From positions 151,237,725 through 151,301,724 of the forward strand of contig CM037588.1 in assembly GCA_021018995.1 (NCBI GenBank): a stretch of 64,000 bases of DNA. The letters run 5' to 3'. Every line of letters starts with the position of its first letter. Positions within the stretch are counted from its first letter, which is position 1. Made by a program: the position numbers and the translations under genes. Below are positions 46,467 to 57,411 of the stretch, piece by piece. The notes beneath the pieces were generated by a model. The model was not told the origin of the DNA and made no database searches. It saw only the letters and a list, made by a program, of their open reading frames with translations. This DNA comes from Chloranthus sessilifolius (Eukaryota > Streptophyta > Magnoliopsida > Chloranthales > Chloranthaceae).

Positions 46467-46491
<25 letters not shown>
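46467..46491. repeat. (CT)n microsatellite
   Basis: Twelve or so CT units within the CACTA interior. Confidence 0.9.
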
Positions 46492-46492
<1 letters not shown>

Positions 46493-46499
46493 ATATGAT

Positions 46500-47942
46500 G
46501 ATGTTGGGTTTAATGATCTGTTGATGTCTGTATACAAAGATTCTTCTACGCATATTATACATATTTTCTTTCTAATTTGCATAAAAATGTGCTCAAATCC
46601 TGCCTTTGCTGCTTTCTTTATCTGTTCTTAGCAACTATGCTTTGAAAGCTTGTGAAACTGAGCTGCATTTGTTGTGTACTCTTTTTATGCAAAATTCATT
46701 ATATGCAGAATAAAAAGCTTCAATAGGAACTCCTCTTTTGTAAATCCAATTTTGTTGGAAAAGGTAACATATATGAATTTATATAAAAATATTAACTATA
46801 TAAAATAATATTATGTTTTACATCAAACAAGTGGCTATTGGCTTGTTGATTAATCTGTATTTTACAGATCAGTGCTAATGTTCAAACCATGTTAACAAAG
46901 ATATGAATATTTGTAAGATTTTAATACATTATACCTTAACCTGGCCTAAATTACTATGACCTTTTTGTGAAAGAATGAAAGTTATAAAAAAAAAAAATTA
47001 AAGGTGTACCACACTAAGCGCCAAAAGCGTGAGGTGTATGTGTGCGTAAACAACTCACATGTAGGAACACGAGGGAACTATGGAGTCGTAATCGAAATCA
47101 ATAGCTTTGAACTGAGGAGTGTAATCGCAAAAAGAAACCTACAAAAAATCATCAAATCAGCCATCTAGGCTATTTGAAATTCAAAACATAACAATGCATC
47201 AACTACTCAAAACATCAAATCTTACTCGTGAAGGATGGCACGATTGGAGGGGAGCCTACTGGATTGGCATAATATTTGCAGCAAATTTAAACATAAAATT
47301 CTCCTCCAGGATCAGATACTTTGATGAAAATACGGAATGTTGCAAGTGATGGAAGCAGTCTAAACGAAAAACCTAGCCTTTTCCAACACAAGTTGAAAAC
47401 CTAAACCAAAAAAGGGGATAAACAAAGATCAAAGAGAAATAAAACCTTCAATTAGTGCAATAGAAAATTAATAAAAAGCTTAAACCAAAATCGAGTTTCT
47501 TAAACAGATTTCAGAGAAAAAAGTGAAGATACCTGATCACCTGAGCGATTTGAGCGAGAGGAAATCTCAGCCAGGTTCAAAATCTAATCAAAACCCTAAA
47601 AAATCAATCAATGCGATTTGAACTAGTTTCAACCTCAGCGAGGTCTAAAATCAAATCAAAATCCTAATCCTATCAAAACACCATTGACATCAAATCCGAA
47701 ATTGGTCAGATCTTAGGATTTGAGCAAGAGGAAGCTTTGAGCGAGATACATTTAGGGCGTCGAGCGATGAAATGAGGAATGGGTCGTGGGTCGTCGGGAT
47801 TTAAATAGGATTCTAATGGGCCTTCCATTGAGTTACTGGAGTGCATGGGTCGGCTGGGTGGGTAGCTCATTGCATCAGATGACGGCGGTGATTGGTTAGC
47901 CGCTGAGAATAGGTGCCGACAAAAAGCCCATTTTTTATAGTG
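46500..47942. other. CACTA 5' leader and right subterminal zone
   Basis: No protein is recognised. 47530-47720 contains GATTTGAGCGAGAGGAA-type phrases repeated three times (47549, 47710 and variants), then the GC-rich GGCGGTGATTGGTTAGCCGC stretch and the CACTA end. On the minus strand this is the upstream leader of TNP2. Confidence 0.45.
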
Positions 47943-48216
47943 CCGGTACGATACTTGGAATGTATTGTACCAGTTCATTACATATTGTTAATGTATTGCA
48001 CGATACATACCATCTAGAACTGGTACGCACTGGACGATACGTACTGGTTTTAGAGCTGGACGATACATACTGGAAAACCGGTATTTTAACCCATGATCTT
48101 TGCTCTTTAATCTCGTTTGAATTAATCTGTTCATTTTGCAATTCTTTGTGTATGATTTTTGTAAATCTGAGTATTTATTGGACAATTACAATTTATTTTT
48201 GCATATTGTTCTTCAG

Positions 48217-48504
48217 CCACAGTGGATGGCTCCAGAAGTTCTTCGTAATGAGCCCTCAGATGAGAAGTAGGTTCTGTTTCTTTTGTTGTTTTATTAATGA
48301 GATCAATAAGGTTTTCATTTGTTACTGTTACAAGTCAGCTGGAAAATTTTTATATAGAATATTATTTTGGTTTCTAAATGTCAGAGCTCAAAAATTATTT
48401 TTGTTGCTATATGGAAACATAGGTAGGATGTATACAGCTATGGGGTGATACTATGGGAGCTAGTCACCAAAAAACTCCCTTGGGATAATCTTAATTCGAT
48501 GCAG
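48217..48504 (+). pseudogene. Kinase exons with APE motif and following helix
   Basis: Exon 48217-48266 follows TTCTTCAG and ends GAGAA|GTAGGT. Exon 48423-48504 follows AACATAG and ends ATGCAG|GTATTC. The junction is phase 2, keeping frame except for the TAG at the Ser codon opening exon 4. A 24-bp copy of the exon 3 donor region (TCAGATGAGAAGTAGGTTCT...) recurs at about 48720-48743. Confidence 0.86.
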
Positions 48505-49657
48505 GTATTCTTCCCTCCAGGATAATAAATCTTGCCACATTTGTTCTCACTTTCGAGATATTCCATAAAAATATTTGTTTATATTCCTAAGAAATCAAAT
48601 TGCTGTTTGCACATTCTCAATTTACTATTTGTGCATATGTTATATAATAGATGACTGTGAAAATGCAATTACCCAAGTGTCATATAGGACATAAATACGG
48701 ATATTTTGACATGCCATTCTCAGATGAGAAGTAGGTTCTGTTTATACTTTCTAGACCATTTTTTATAACATAAATGCATAAGGTTATATTGAACACTAAA
48801 TCATCGATCACCAAACGTTATAAGAGAATAGAATATATCGCAAATATTTCCCAGATCAAAAGCCCAACCTTTTTATATTGGCTAAACCAAGACTATGGTT
48901 TAGAGTTTGCTCGAGTCTCTCAAATTTTACCTGTAGTCATTTCTGTTCCAAATAGTCTCCTTCCGATAAATTTCACACTTTCCAAGATATTGATGCATTT
49001 AAATCATGGATAGAAACTTCAATATTTCTAGACCGTTTCTAATGATGTATCATGGATCTTGCAATCTCCATGAAGTATCTACAGTGTAGTGAAAGAGGAA
49101 AAAATAATAATAAGGGCATCAGGGGACTTTTACTCGTCAAAATTTTCGGGGGCACAAGTGCACCATCAGAACTTTGCAGGTATGGGTATTTGAAATAAGA
49201 TCCAATGCCTTAATAAGATAACCAAATTATTGAATTTAACAGTTTTGGGGCTTTTTTTCTCATTTTGATGCAGTGGATGACTGCTGGTAGAGGGATAAAT
49301 AATTCACTCAGAAATGCAGGGTTGAACAGCGGTATCACGAGTTGGAAAGGGATGACCTCAACCAGGTTGAAAAAGACAGTGTCGATGTCTGAATTATAGC
49401 AGACATATTTTTCTTTTTGTATTATTGTAAAAAGACGGTGCCGATGTTTGAATTATATCAGACATATATTTTACATTTTGTACTATTGTAATTCTTACTT
49501 TTGATACAATTGAGTCTCATATTTTTCCAATAAGTTTCTTAATCAGTTTCTCTAATTTACTTTTATCAGAATCTCTACATCACCAAAGCATCTAGTGGGC
49601 ATCTCCCTGTTTGTAATGTCGATATAAACATGGCAGCAGCAGTTTTTTAGTAGTTGT
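48505..49657. other. Spacer after the last visible kinase exon
   Basis: Probably intron sequence of the kinase pseudogene. The next expected kinase exon (VVGAVGF, then IPKDVDP-type wording) was not found. A stretch after GATGCAG at 49273 is open for about 40 codons but matches nothing in the kinase family. Confidence 0.4.
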
Positions 49658-50174
49658 CACTACTATTGACAACTTAGCGGCAACAATTATAAAAATTGCT
49701 GCTAAAATAAAGTAGTGACATCATTAGTAGCGGCAGTTTTTACAACTGTTGGTGAGGGTATTAAAGGCAGTTTTTATGTTAATAGCGGCAGCTTTTGGTT
49801 ACCGCTAATAGTTGTAGTGGCAAAAAAATCTGAGCTGCCGACAAAACAATTTAAAGATATATCTGTAGTGGTCTCAAGCTGCCGGCAAAGAAATCTGGAC
49901 TGCCGGCAAAAAATATATATATATATATCTGCGGCGGTCTCAAGTCGCCGGCAAAACAAATATAGCTGTCGGCAAAAAAAATTTTAAAAAGATTCGCGGC
50001 GATCCCAAGCCGCCAGCAAAGCAAATACAACTGCTGGCAAAAAAATATTCGCAGCGGTCCAAAGCCACCGACAAAACAAATATAGCTGTCGGTGTTAAAG
50101 TCATTTAGTGACCGTTATAGAAATATTGTTGGCAGATTGGAGCCGCCGGCAAAAAAAATTGGACTGCCGGCAAT
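49658..50174. mobile_element. CACTA-type terminal and subterminal block, cut by gypsy insertion
   Basis: CACTACTATTGACAACTTAG at 49658 pairs with TAAAGTAGTG ending at 49717, forming a 60-bp CACTA-ended hairpin. From 49820 to 50174 the phrases GCCGGCAAAA, AGCTGTCGGC and CGGTCTCAAG recur about every 55-65 bp (six or seven copies). This resembles a CACTA subterminal array. The gypsy element begins at 50175 with GCAAT as its left target bases, so the rest of this CACTA should lie beyond the gypsy. Confidence 0.6.
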
Positions 50175-52432
50175 TGTAATATCCCTGATATTTTTGACCT
50201 ATTCTTGTTTACCTCGGTAAGCGTGTCCGGAAAATATTGTGGAATATTTTATTTTTGGTAAGCTAATGCTATGATGAGACTTGTGGAAAAAAGAATTGGT
50301 CAGAAGATGTGTGTAAGTCATGTAAGCGATGACTTACACAATAGGGTTGGTGTTTGTGTTTAACACCGGATATGTTTTCGACTTAAGTGGATAAGTTACA
50401 ATTATAAAAATCTAGATATTATTTTTGCTTAGCTTTTGGTTATAAGAGAGAGTGAAAGAGAAGTTACACTTCTCTCTCTCGTTGGAAATTAAGCCCTTAA
50501 GCCTTGCCTCATTTGATCCTAGATCTAGAAAGCTTGAGAGCTCCTCTTCCCATCTCGACCATTAGTTAGCCTTGAGCTTGTATTTGGATATGTTTGAACT
50601 ATTGAAAGAGAAAAGAGATGAGGAAAGTGAGAAGTTTTCTGTGATTTCGTTGTGGCTGAGGCAGTGTCCACCTCTTTTTGAATATGGATTGATTGAAGAA
50701 TCTGAACCATTGAGCTTGGAGATTGGTTCGATGCGTGTATGGCAATCTACAGGATCAGCAGTTTAAACTTACAAAGGTAGGTCTTGAAACCTCCTTGTGT
50801 AATTTTGTTTGTGTTTTGTGTAGAATTGTAGATGTGTGTTCAATATAGGATCTGATGGCTGTATTTGAAACTGAAGAAAAAGAATCCGGACATAAAAAGT
50901 TAACAGCCACAGAACCAGAGCAATTCGATGGTCGATTTTCAAATCGAGGGTCGAATTTGGAATTCGACCATTGATTTGAAAATCGACAGTCGAAATGTGT
51001 TTTTTAAGCCTGAAGCTAATTTTTGAAAATCAAGGGTCGATTTTTAGATTTTTGTGAGTGATGCAGTTTTGAAATTCGAGGGTCGAAATTGAATTCGACC
51101 ATCGAATTCTGTCCTGTTTTTGGCATTCAAAAGTTTTTCGGATTATTTCTCAGCAAGCTTTTGGGTTGAAATTTTTGTTCTATATTAACACTGAGAGTGT
51201 TAATATATGTAGGTTTTGATTGTTGGGAGTCCTTGGTGAGGACTGCTAGTGCATGGTTTTGAATATTTTTGTTGAGGTAGGGGAACCCCATATTTAATTT
51301 ACATTGAATTATAAGTATACCTGATTTGACTGTTTCTTTTAAGAGGCATAAGTTTGTAAATTCTGTTGCACAGAGCATAAATAAGACTGCATATAAGACA
51401 CAAATATGAAATTTGGAAACTTGGTTATGATTAAGAACCTCGTAATTTGAACCTCAGAACCTCAGTTAATCTTTGAATTAAAACTTCGAATCAGAACTTT
51501 GAAAAATTAGAATTATGTTATGAATAACAAGCTTTGATATGTGTTAGCATTTGCATTTGATTTAGGGTTCATAAGTACGATTCCCTAGATTCTACCAACC
51601 GTGTTGACGGTATTACTTTGGTGCAAGTTTCCCTCATAGCGTAGGGGCTTGTTGCACTTTAGAAATAGGTTCATGAGCGACGATGGTCAGTAGGGTTTTC
51701 CTATCGGTTACATAGTCCGCTCTCATGCTATAGGAAATTTGGGAGATAAAATTAAGTTATAAATTTAAGACAAGAAGCATACTAATTCAGAAGATTTTCG
51801 AACACATTAGATTTATGTTATCAATTTTGACTCAGGATTAGAACTGGAGATTTAATTGGTAAAGCATCATTTGAAAACCATATTTGATCCGATTTCTGTC
51901 TTTTGAAAACCTTACTTATAATGAAATGCAAATAGATCTGTTTCCTCTATTGGGTTTGGTTGTTAACTCACCCTCGACTATACGTCACAGGTGCTGAGAC
52001 TGACCTTGGGTCAGAGGATCTGGGGGACTCCAATTATATTCCCGAGGAGGAATCGGGCTTACCAGCGAGGAGTTCTTTCCGTGATCTTAGATCATGTATT
52101 TTTGATATTTTTGTCTAGATATTATTTTGGAATATTGGGCCCTAGGCTATTATTTTGGTTCTTTTGATATCACTCGAGGAACCATTATTGTGAACCACTA
52201 TTTTAGGTGATCGGATTGGCCGTCACCGGTGGTTCTTCTTGGTTCCTCACAGTGATATATTTAATTTTGTTATATGAAGCTTTTATTTTTTTGGATTTCT
52301 ATATGTTTGCCTCTGTCTTTAGATCTTTGAATATGTTGTCGGCTTCTGTTTGTTACGGCTTATTGAGAAATCAATAAGTTGATGAACCGGCCTTTCCTAT
52401 ACCTTAGGGATTGGAAAAGTCGGGTTGTCACA
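50175..52432 (+). repeat. 5' LTR of the Tekay-like element
   Basis: 2258 bp. Start TGTAATATCCCTGATATTTT, end CGGGTTGTCACA before the primer site. It holds a TATAAGAG promoter-like motif at about 50439 followed by a CT-rich leader, TCGA-centred palindromes (50925-51105), TTAACACTGAGAGTGTTAA (51184-51202), and an ACTATACGTCACAGG block near 51976. It matches the solo LTR at 31428-33619 throughout. Confidence 0.9.
50439..50446 (+). promoter_or_regulatory. TATA-like LTR promoter motif
   Basis: TATAAGAG, followed within 30-50 bp by CT-rich sequence (CACTTCTCTCTCTCG). The same pair (TATAAGAG plus ACACTTCTCTCTCTCG) is kept in the solo LTR at about 33330 on the minus strand, which supports a core promoter. 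Confidence 0.6.
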
Positions 52433-52434
52433 GT

Positions 52435-52446
52435 TGGTATTAGAGC
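52435..52446 (+). promoter_or_regulatory. Primer-binding site, tRNA-Met-like
   Basis: TGGTATTAGAGC two bases after the LTR; one base differs from the canonical TGGTATCAGAGC. Confidence 0.8.
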
Positions 52447-52543
52447 TTGGATCTAGGTTCAGAGTCTTAGGACTAAGGGTTGGATTGTTTTTAACAATCA
52501 ATATTGATCTATTGTTATTGTTTTTCAACAATGACAGATCAGC

Positions 52544-55500
52544 ATGCCTCCACGGTTTAGAGGCAGAGGCCGAGGTATAGAGGGACCTCGTACGGCTCAC
52601 ATCGAAGAGATAGATGAGGGCGTAGGCACCTCATATGGCAGAGGGAGATCTGCATCTGGCCCTAATGCAGATCCGTTGGGAGCTGCTGGACCTGATAGAG
52701 GAAATGTGGACGAGGTGTTGGCAGCCTTGGCCAACAACTTGCTCTCAATGACCATTGACCCATGCATTCGAGATGTCAGTTTAGGAGGATGAGACCTCCT
52801 ACATTCTCAGGGCAGACGGATCCTATGGAAGCCGAGGCATGGCTAGATGAGATCGAGAAAATATTTAAAGTGTTGCAGTGTACCGATGTCGAGAAAGTAC
52901 GCTGGGCATCTTTCAAACTTTTGGGCGAGGCCAGCCCGTGGTGGAAGTCTGTTTCTCGGATGAGAGAGCAGGACTACCCCAATACTCCATGGACTTGGGC
53001 AGAGTTCGTGGAGACGTTCAACGATCGGTACTTCCCGAAGATCGTATGTAATCAGTGGGAGGTCCAATTTATTGAGTTGAAACAGAATGAGTTGTCGGTG
53101 CGCGAGTATGGCGCAGAATTTGATAGACTTTCCCGATTTGCACCTTTACACATGGCCACTGAGTTAATGAGAGCTCAGAAATTTCAGAGAGGTTTAAGGC
53201 CAAACATTCAGGAGAGGGTGTCGATGTGGGAAATGGAGACGTATGCGGGTGTCATGTCCAAGGCCCTCATTGCAGAGGAAGACATTCAAAAACAGTACTT
53301 GAGGCGAGAGCAAGGAAATAAAAATAGGTTTGGCCAGGGACAACAGAGTGCTTCAGAGCAGGTGAACAAAAAGCCAAGGTTCTCTAAACCTCCTCCCTAC
53401 CCTAGTCAGCCATCATATTCTAGACCGGCTGTTACTTCAGGACCAGTGACGTCTTCCTATCAGAGACTGCAGAGTTCGTCACTAGGAGGACCTTTCCGAG
53501 CCGGGAGCACTACTGCGAGTGGAGTTTCTGTGGCTCAGGGTTCGACGCGAGGATCAGCTGTTACTCCTGTTTCTACCCCAGTGTGTGCAAGATGTGGGAA
53601 ACCACATAAGACAGAGGATTGCCAACGGAACACTGGAGCATGCTTCTGGTGTGGACAGGTTAGTCACATGATCAAGGATTGTCCTGCTGTTGAAAAAGGA
53701 CGGAATACGATAGTCTCTACGCAAAAGTCGATACGACCTACAGTTCAAGGTCGGGCTTATGCGGTGGCCTGAGATGCCCAAAGCGTCGAATGGCGAATAA
53801 GGTATCATTAAAATTGAGATGTCATTTATGCATTGATTCTATTATTATTATTTAAATTCAAATTCAAGTCAATTATGTTAAAACCACATTGGAATCATTG
53901 CATATAATTAACAAACTTTTTAACTAAAGGTACCCTTTTGATGAGACTTCGAGACGACCTGAATAAAATTGAAGCACGAGTACTTATAGACCCTGGGTCT
54001 ACACACTCGTTTATTACTCCTTCCTTCTCAGAGAAGTTGGGTATTACTCCTGAACCCCTTGCTTTCATTCTAGATGTGAAGATTCCTACGGGAAGTTCAG
54101 TATGCACTGATACAGCATGTCAGTCAGTCATCGTGATGATTGATGAGGACGAGACAGTGACCGACATGATTACATTGAGCATGGAAGGGCGACGTCATTC
54201 TCGGAATGGATTGGTTGGCAGCATATCACGCGAGCGTGGACTGTCTTCGGAAGATAGTGACCTTCCGACCGCCAAAGCGAAAATCCTTCCGATTCTGTGG
54301 AGTCAAATCAAAGGTTGTGCCTTTAGTTTCAGCCATTAAAGCCGAGCGCATGATGAAGAATGGTTGCAGTGGGTATCTAGCTTATTTGCAAGATTCTACA
54401 GAGAAGAAGAATGACTTGGCTCTTATCAAGGTGGTTTGCGATTATCCTGATGTCTTTCCAGAAGACTTGCCTGGATTACCACCTGACCGAGAGATTGAGT
54501 TCGCGATTGAGCTAGCGCCGGGTACAGAATTGTTTTCTAAAGCTCCATATCGGATGACGCCTGCTGAGTTGAAGGAACTAAAGGAACAGCTTCAGGAGCT
54601 GTTAGACAAAGGCTTCATTCAACCGAGTGTTTCTCCTTGGGGTGCACCGGTTCTTTTTATGAAAAAGAAGGATGGATCGATGCGTCTGTGTATCGATTAT
54701 AGGCAGCTCAACAAGATGACGATTAATAATCGTTATCCTCTTCCGCGGATAGATGACTTATTTGATCAGTTGCAAGGTGTAAAGTTCTTTTCGAAGATTG
54801 ATCTGAGGTCAGGCTATCACCAGCTCAAGATCAAAGTGGAAGATATATCCAAGACTGCGTTTCAGATGCGTTATGGCCACTATGAGTTTTTAGTGATGCC
54901 GTTTGGATTGACGAATACGCCTGCATCTTTCATGGACCTGATGAACAGGGTGTTCAAACCACATCTTGATAAATCTATGGTAGTTTTCATAGATGACATC
55001 CTCATCTATCGAAAACCAGAGAGGAGCATGTGCAGCATCTGAGGATGGCTCTTCAAACACTCAGGGACCATCAGTTGTATGTCAAACTCAGTAAGTGTGA
55101 GTTTTGGCTTGAGCAGGTCAGTTTCCTGGGCCACGTAGTCTCTGAAGCAGGTATCTCAGTGGATCCTACAAAGATAGATTCTGTGGTGACATGGGAACAA
55201 CCTACGACAGTTACAGAGGTCCGAAGTTTCCTTGGTTTGGCAGGGTACTATCGGAGATTTGTTGAGGGTTTCTCGAAGATATCGGGTCCACTTACGCAGC
55301 TCACTAGAAAGAATGCGAAGTTCGATTGGACAGAGCAGTGCGAGCAGAGCTTTCAGGAGCTGAAGCGTCGTTTGACAACGGCACCAATACTTGCTATACC
55401 TTCTGGCAGTAGAGGTTTCGCAGTGTACAGTGATGCTTCTTATGGCGGATTAGGCTGTGTGCTTAATCAACACGAGCGGGTCATTATGTATGGTTCTAGA

Positions 55501-57411
55501 CAGTTGAAGGACCATGAAAGAAACTATCCGACGCATGACTTAGAGTTAGCAGCAGTTATATTCGCTTTGAAGATCTGGCGACATTACCTCTACGGTGAAA
55601 TCTTTGATATATTCACCGATCACAAGAGTCTCAAGTACCTATTCACTCAAAAGGACTTGAATATGAGGCAGCGACAATGGATAGAGTTTTTGAAGGACTA
55701 CGATTGCTCGATTCAGTACCATCCGGGAAAGGCGAACGTCGTTGCTGATGCTCTTAGTAGGAGGTCTTCAGCACAGTTGTCACACCTTGTTAGCCGGATT
55801 CAGAGATGGAAGCTTTTAGAGGATATGGCTTTGGGCAGCTCACGGTTTGATGTAAAAGGCTCGGGAGCATTGATGACTACACTTGTACTACGTCCTACAC
55901 TCTTCGAGAATATTAGAAAGCTTCAGATGACTGATGATGAGCTGATGGCCATCAGACGAGATGTCGAGAATGGCAGCAAGAAGGATTTCTCCATATGAGC
56001 AGATTGGACCTTGTTGTTTCATGACCATGTATGTGTACCGTTGAGTACCAAGCTTCGGGACACTATTCTGGAAGAGGCTCACAAATCCATGTATGCCAAA
56101 CATCCTGGTAGCACCAAGATGTATTAGGACTTGATGAAGAGTTTCTGGTGGCGAGGTTTGAAACGCGGCGTTGTTGAGTATGTATCGCAGTGCTTGGTTT
56201 GTCAACAAGTTAAGGTTGATCATCAGAATCCTGCAGGCCTATTGCAGCCTTTACCTGTGCCTGAGTGGAAATGGGAAGCTATTTCAATGGATTTCATACT
56301 CGAGTTGCCGAAAACACTGAGGAAGAACAATGCCATCTGAGTCATTGTAGATCGGCTAACCAAGTCTGCTCATTTCTTGCCATACAATACCACGTATGCA
56401 GCTAGTAGACTTGCAGAGTTATACCTGAAGGAGATTGTTAGACTACATTTGATACCGGCTAGTATTGTGTCTAATCGAGACCCGTTGTTTACTTCACACT
56501 TTTGGCAGAGATTTCAGGAGGGCATGGGTTCTCGTCTTGACTTTAGTTCGACGTTTCACCCACAGACGGATGGTCAGACTGAGCGCGTGAACCAGATCAT
56601 TGAGGACATGTTGAGAGCATGTATGTTAGATTTTCACGGGTCATGGGACCAACACTTGCTTCTGATCGAGTTTGCCTACAACAATAGCTTTCAGGCTAGC
56701 ATTGGTATGGCTCCGTTCGAGGCTTTATATGGACGGTGGTGTCGATCACCGTTGAACTGGGAAGAAGTGGGTGAGAAGCTCATTATTGGACCTGAGATTG
56801 TTGAAGCGCCACGGACCAAGGCAGTTCGGTTGATCTGTGGCGACTCTGAGTAGCTCAGAGTCGTCAGAAGAGCTACGCCGATCTCAAACGGAGACACGTG
56901 GATTTTCAGGTAGCTTTTGATATGTCTATGTGTATCTCTTCACTTGGTATAAATTCCATGTGAAATTTGGCACTAATACTTGATTTTTCAGGTCGGCGAG
57001 AATGTCTTTGTTCGGATTTCGCCTACAAAGGGCGTTATGCGGTTCAGAAAACGAGGGAAACTGAGTCCTCGATACGTTGGGCCTTTTGAGATATTAGACC
57101 GACTCGAAGAGGTTGCATATCGTGTGGCGCTACCGCCGCAATTATCTAGCATGCACAACGTCTTCCATGTGTCGATGCTGCGTCGATACATCCGTGACCC
57201 GACTCACGTGCTTGATTACCAACCCATCGAGCTTCAGGATGGTTTGAAGGTGGTCGAGGACCCGATTCGTATTTTGGATCGCAAGGAGCAGATCCTACGC
57301 ACTAAGAGGATTCCTTTGGTTCTCGTGCAATGGCGAAATCATACACCGGAGGAAGCCACTTGGGAGCGTGAAGCTGAGCTCCGAGACCAATTTCCGAGCC
57401 TTTTTGATTAA
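52544..57411 (+). pseudogene. Gypsy gag-pol region with chromodomain tail (fossil)
   Basis: The gag core (FSGQTDPMEAEAWLDEIEK, then SPWWKSV) covers about 52760-53300, with a double zinc-knuckle-like segment (CARCGKPHKTEDC, CFWCGQVSHMIKDC) near 53580-53690. Protease (IDPGSTHSFI) is near 53985. Reverse transcriptase covers about 54500-55010 ([16 protein letters not shown]). RNase H covers about 55380-55780 ([24 protein letters not shown]). Integrase covers about 56080-56900 (HPQTDGQTERVNQ). The C-terminal domain ends near 57411 with WRNHTPEEATWERE, the chromodomain signature. Several breaks are present. Confidence 0.88.

Larger units (their letters stand above)
39614..47942 (-). mobile_element. 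CACTA (En/Spm) element, 8.3 kb, carrying captured host exons
   Basis: The left end is CACTACAGATTGTGTCTG and the right end, inverted, is CACTATAAAAAATGGGC. Flanking triplets TCG and CCG are a near-match 3-bp duplication. The left subterminal zone (39620-39970) is packed with hairpins such as CGGCGGTTT and AAACCGCCGG; the right zone has ACGGCGGTGATTGGTTAGCCGC and GCCGAC. Inside, on the minus strand, are TNP2 and Transposase_24 remnants and a piece of NADP-isocitrate dehydrogenase. It is interrupted by a solo LTR (43181-45661) and a foldback MITE (40874-41051). Both transposase genes are dead, so it is non-autonomous now. Confidence 0.82.
39546..48095. mobile_element. GATACG/CCGGTACG-type element, copy 2, split by the CACTA
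   Basis: The two outer pieces, 39546-39613 and 47943-48095, sum to about 220 bp. They carry ACCGGTACGTACCGGACGAT and GGACGATACGTACTGG phrases like copy 1 at 2728-2930. The outer ends pair (CATGGTTCAAAATC against, inverted, CATGGGTTAAAAT). The 7-bp direct repeat ATCTTTG flanks the whole (39539-39545, 48096-48102). The CACTA at 39614-47942 inserted into it. Confidence 0.7.
39252..48504 (+). pseudogene. PAS/Raf-like MAPKKK protein kinase, partial and inactivated
   Basis: Four exons of a Ser/Thr kinase domain with consistent GT-AG boundaries: 39252-39338, 39441-39509, 48217-48266 and 48423-48504. They encode ARGMNYLHH and HRDLKSSNLLVDKNW (catalytic loop), VGDFGLSRLK (DFG), PQWMAPEVLRNEPSDEK (APE), and [20 protein letters not shown]. 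The wording matches plant Raf-like MAPKKKs of the PAS-domain group. Reading phase is kept across all four junctions. Defects: four residues expected just before HRD are missing (in-frame 12-base loss), and the first codon of exon 4 (Ser expected) is TAG. Upstream exons (PAS, N-lobe) and the C-terminal exon were not found in the window. Intron 3 is 8.7 kb because of nested transposons. It is probably a dead duplicate. Confidence 0.85.

Noticed and set aside
49273-49395. Possible next exon of the kinase
   Set aside because: Begins after an acceptor-like GATGCAG but shares no wording with the C-lobe of Raf-like kinases.
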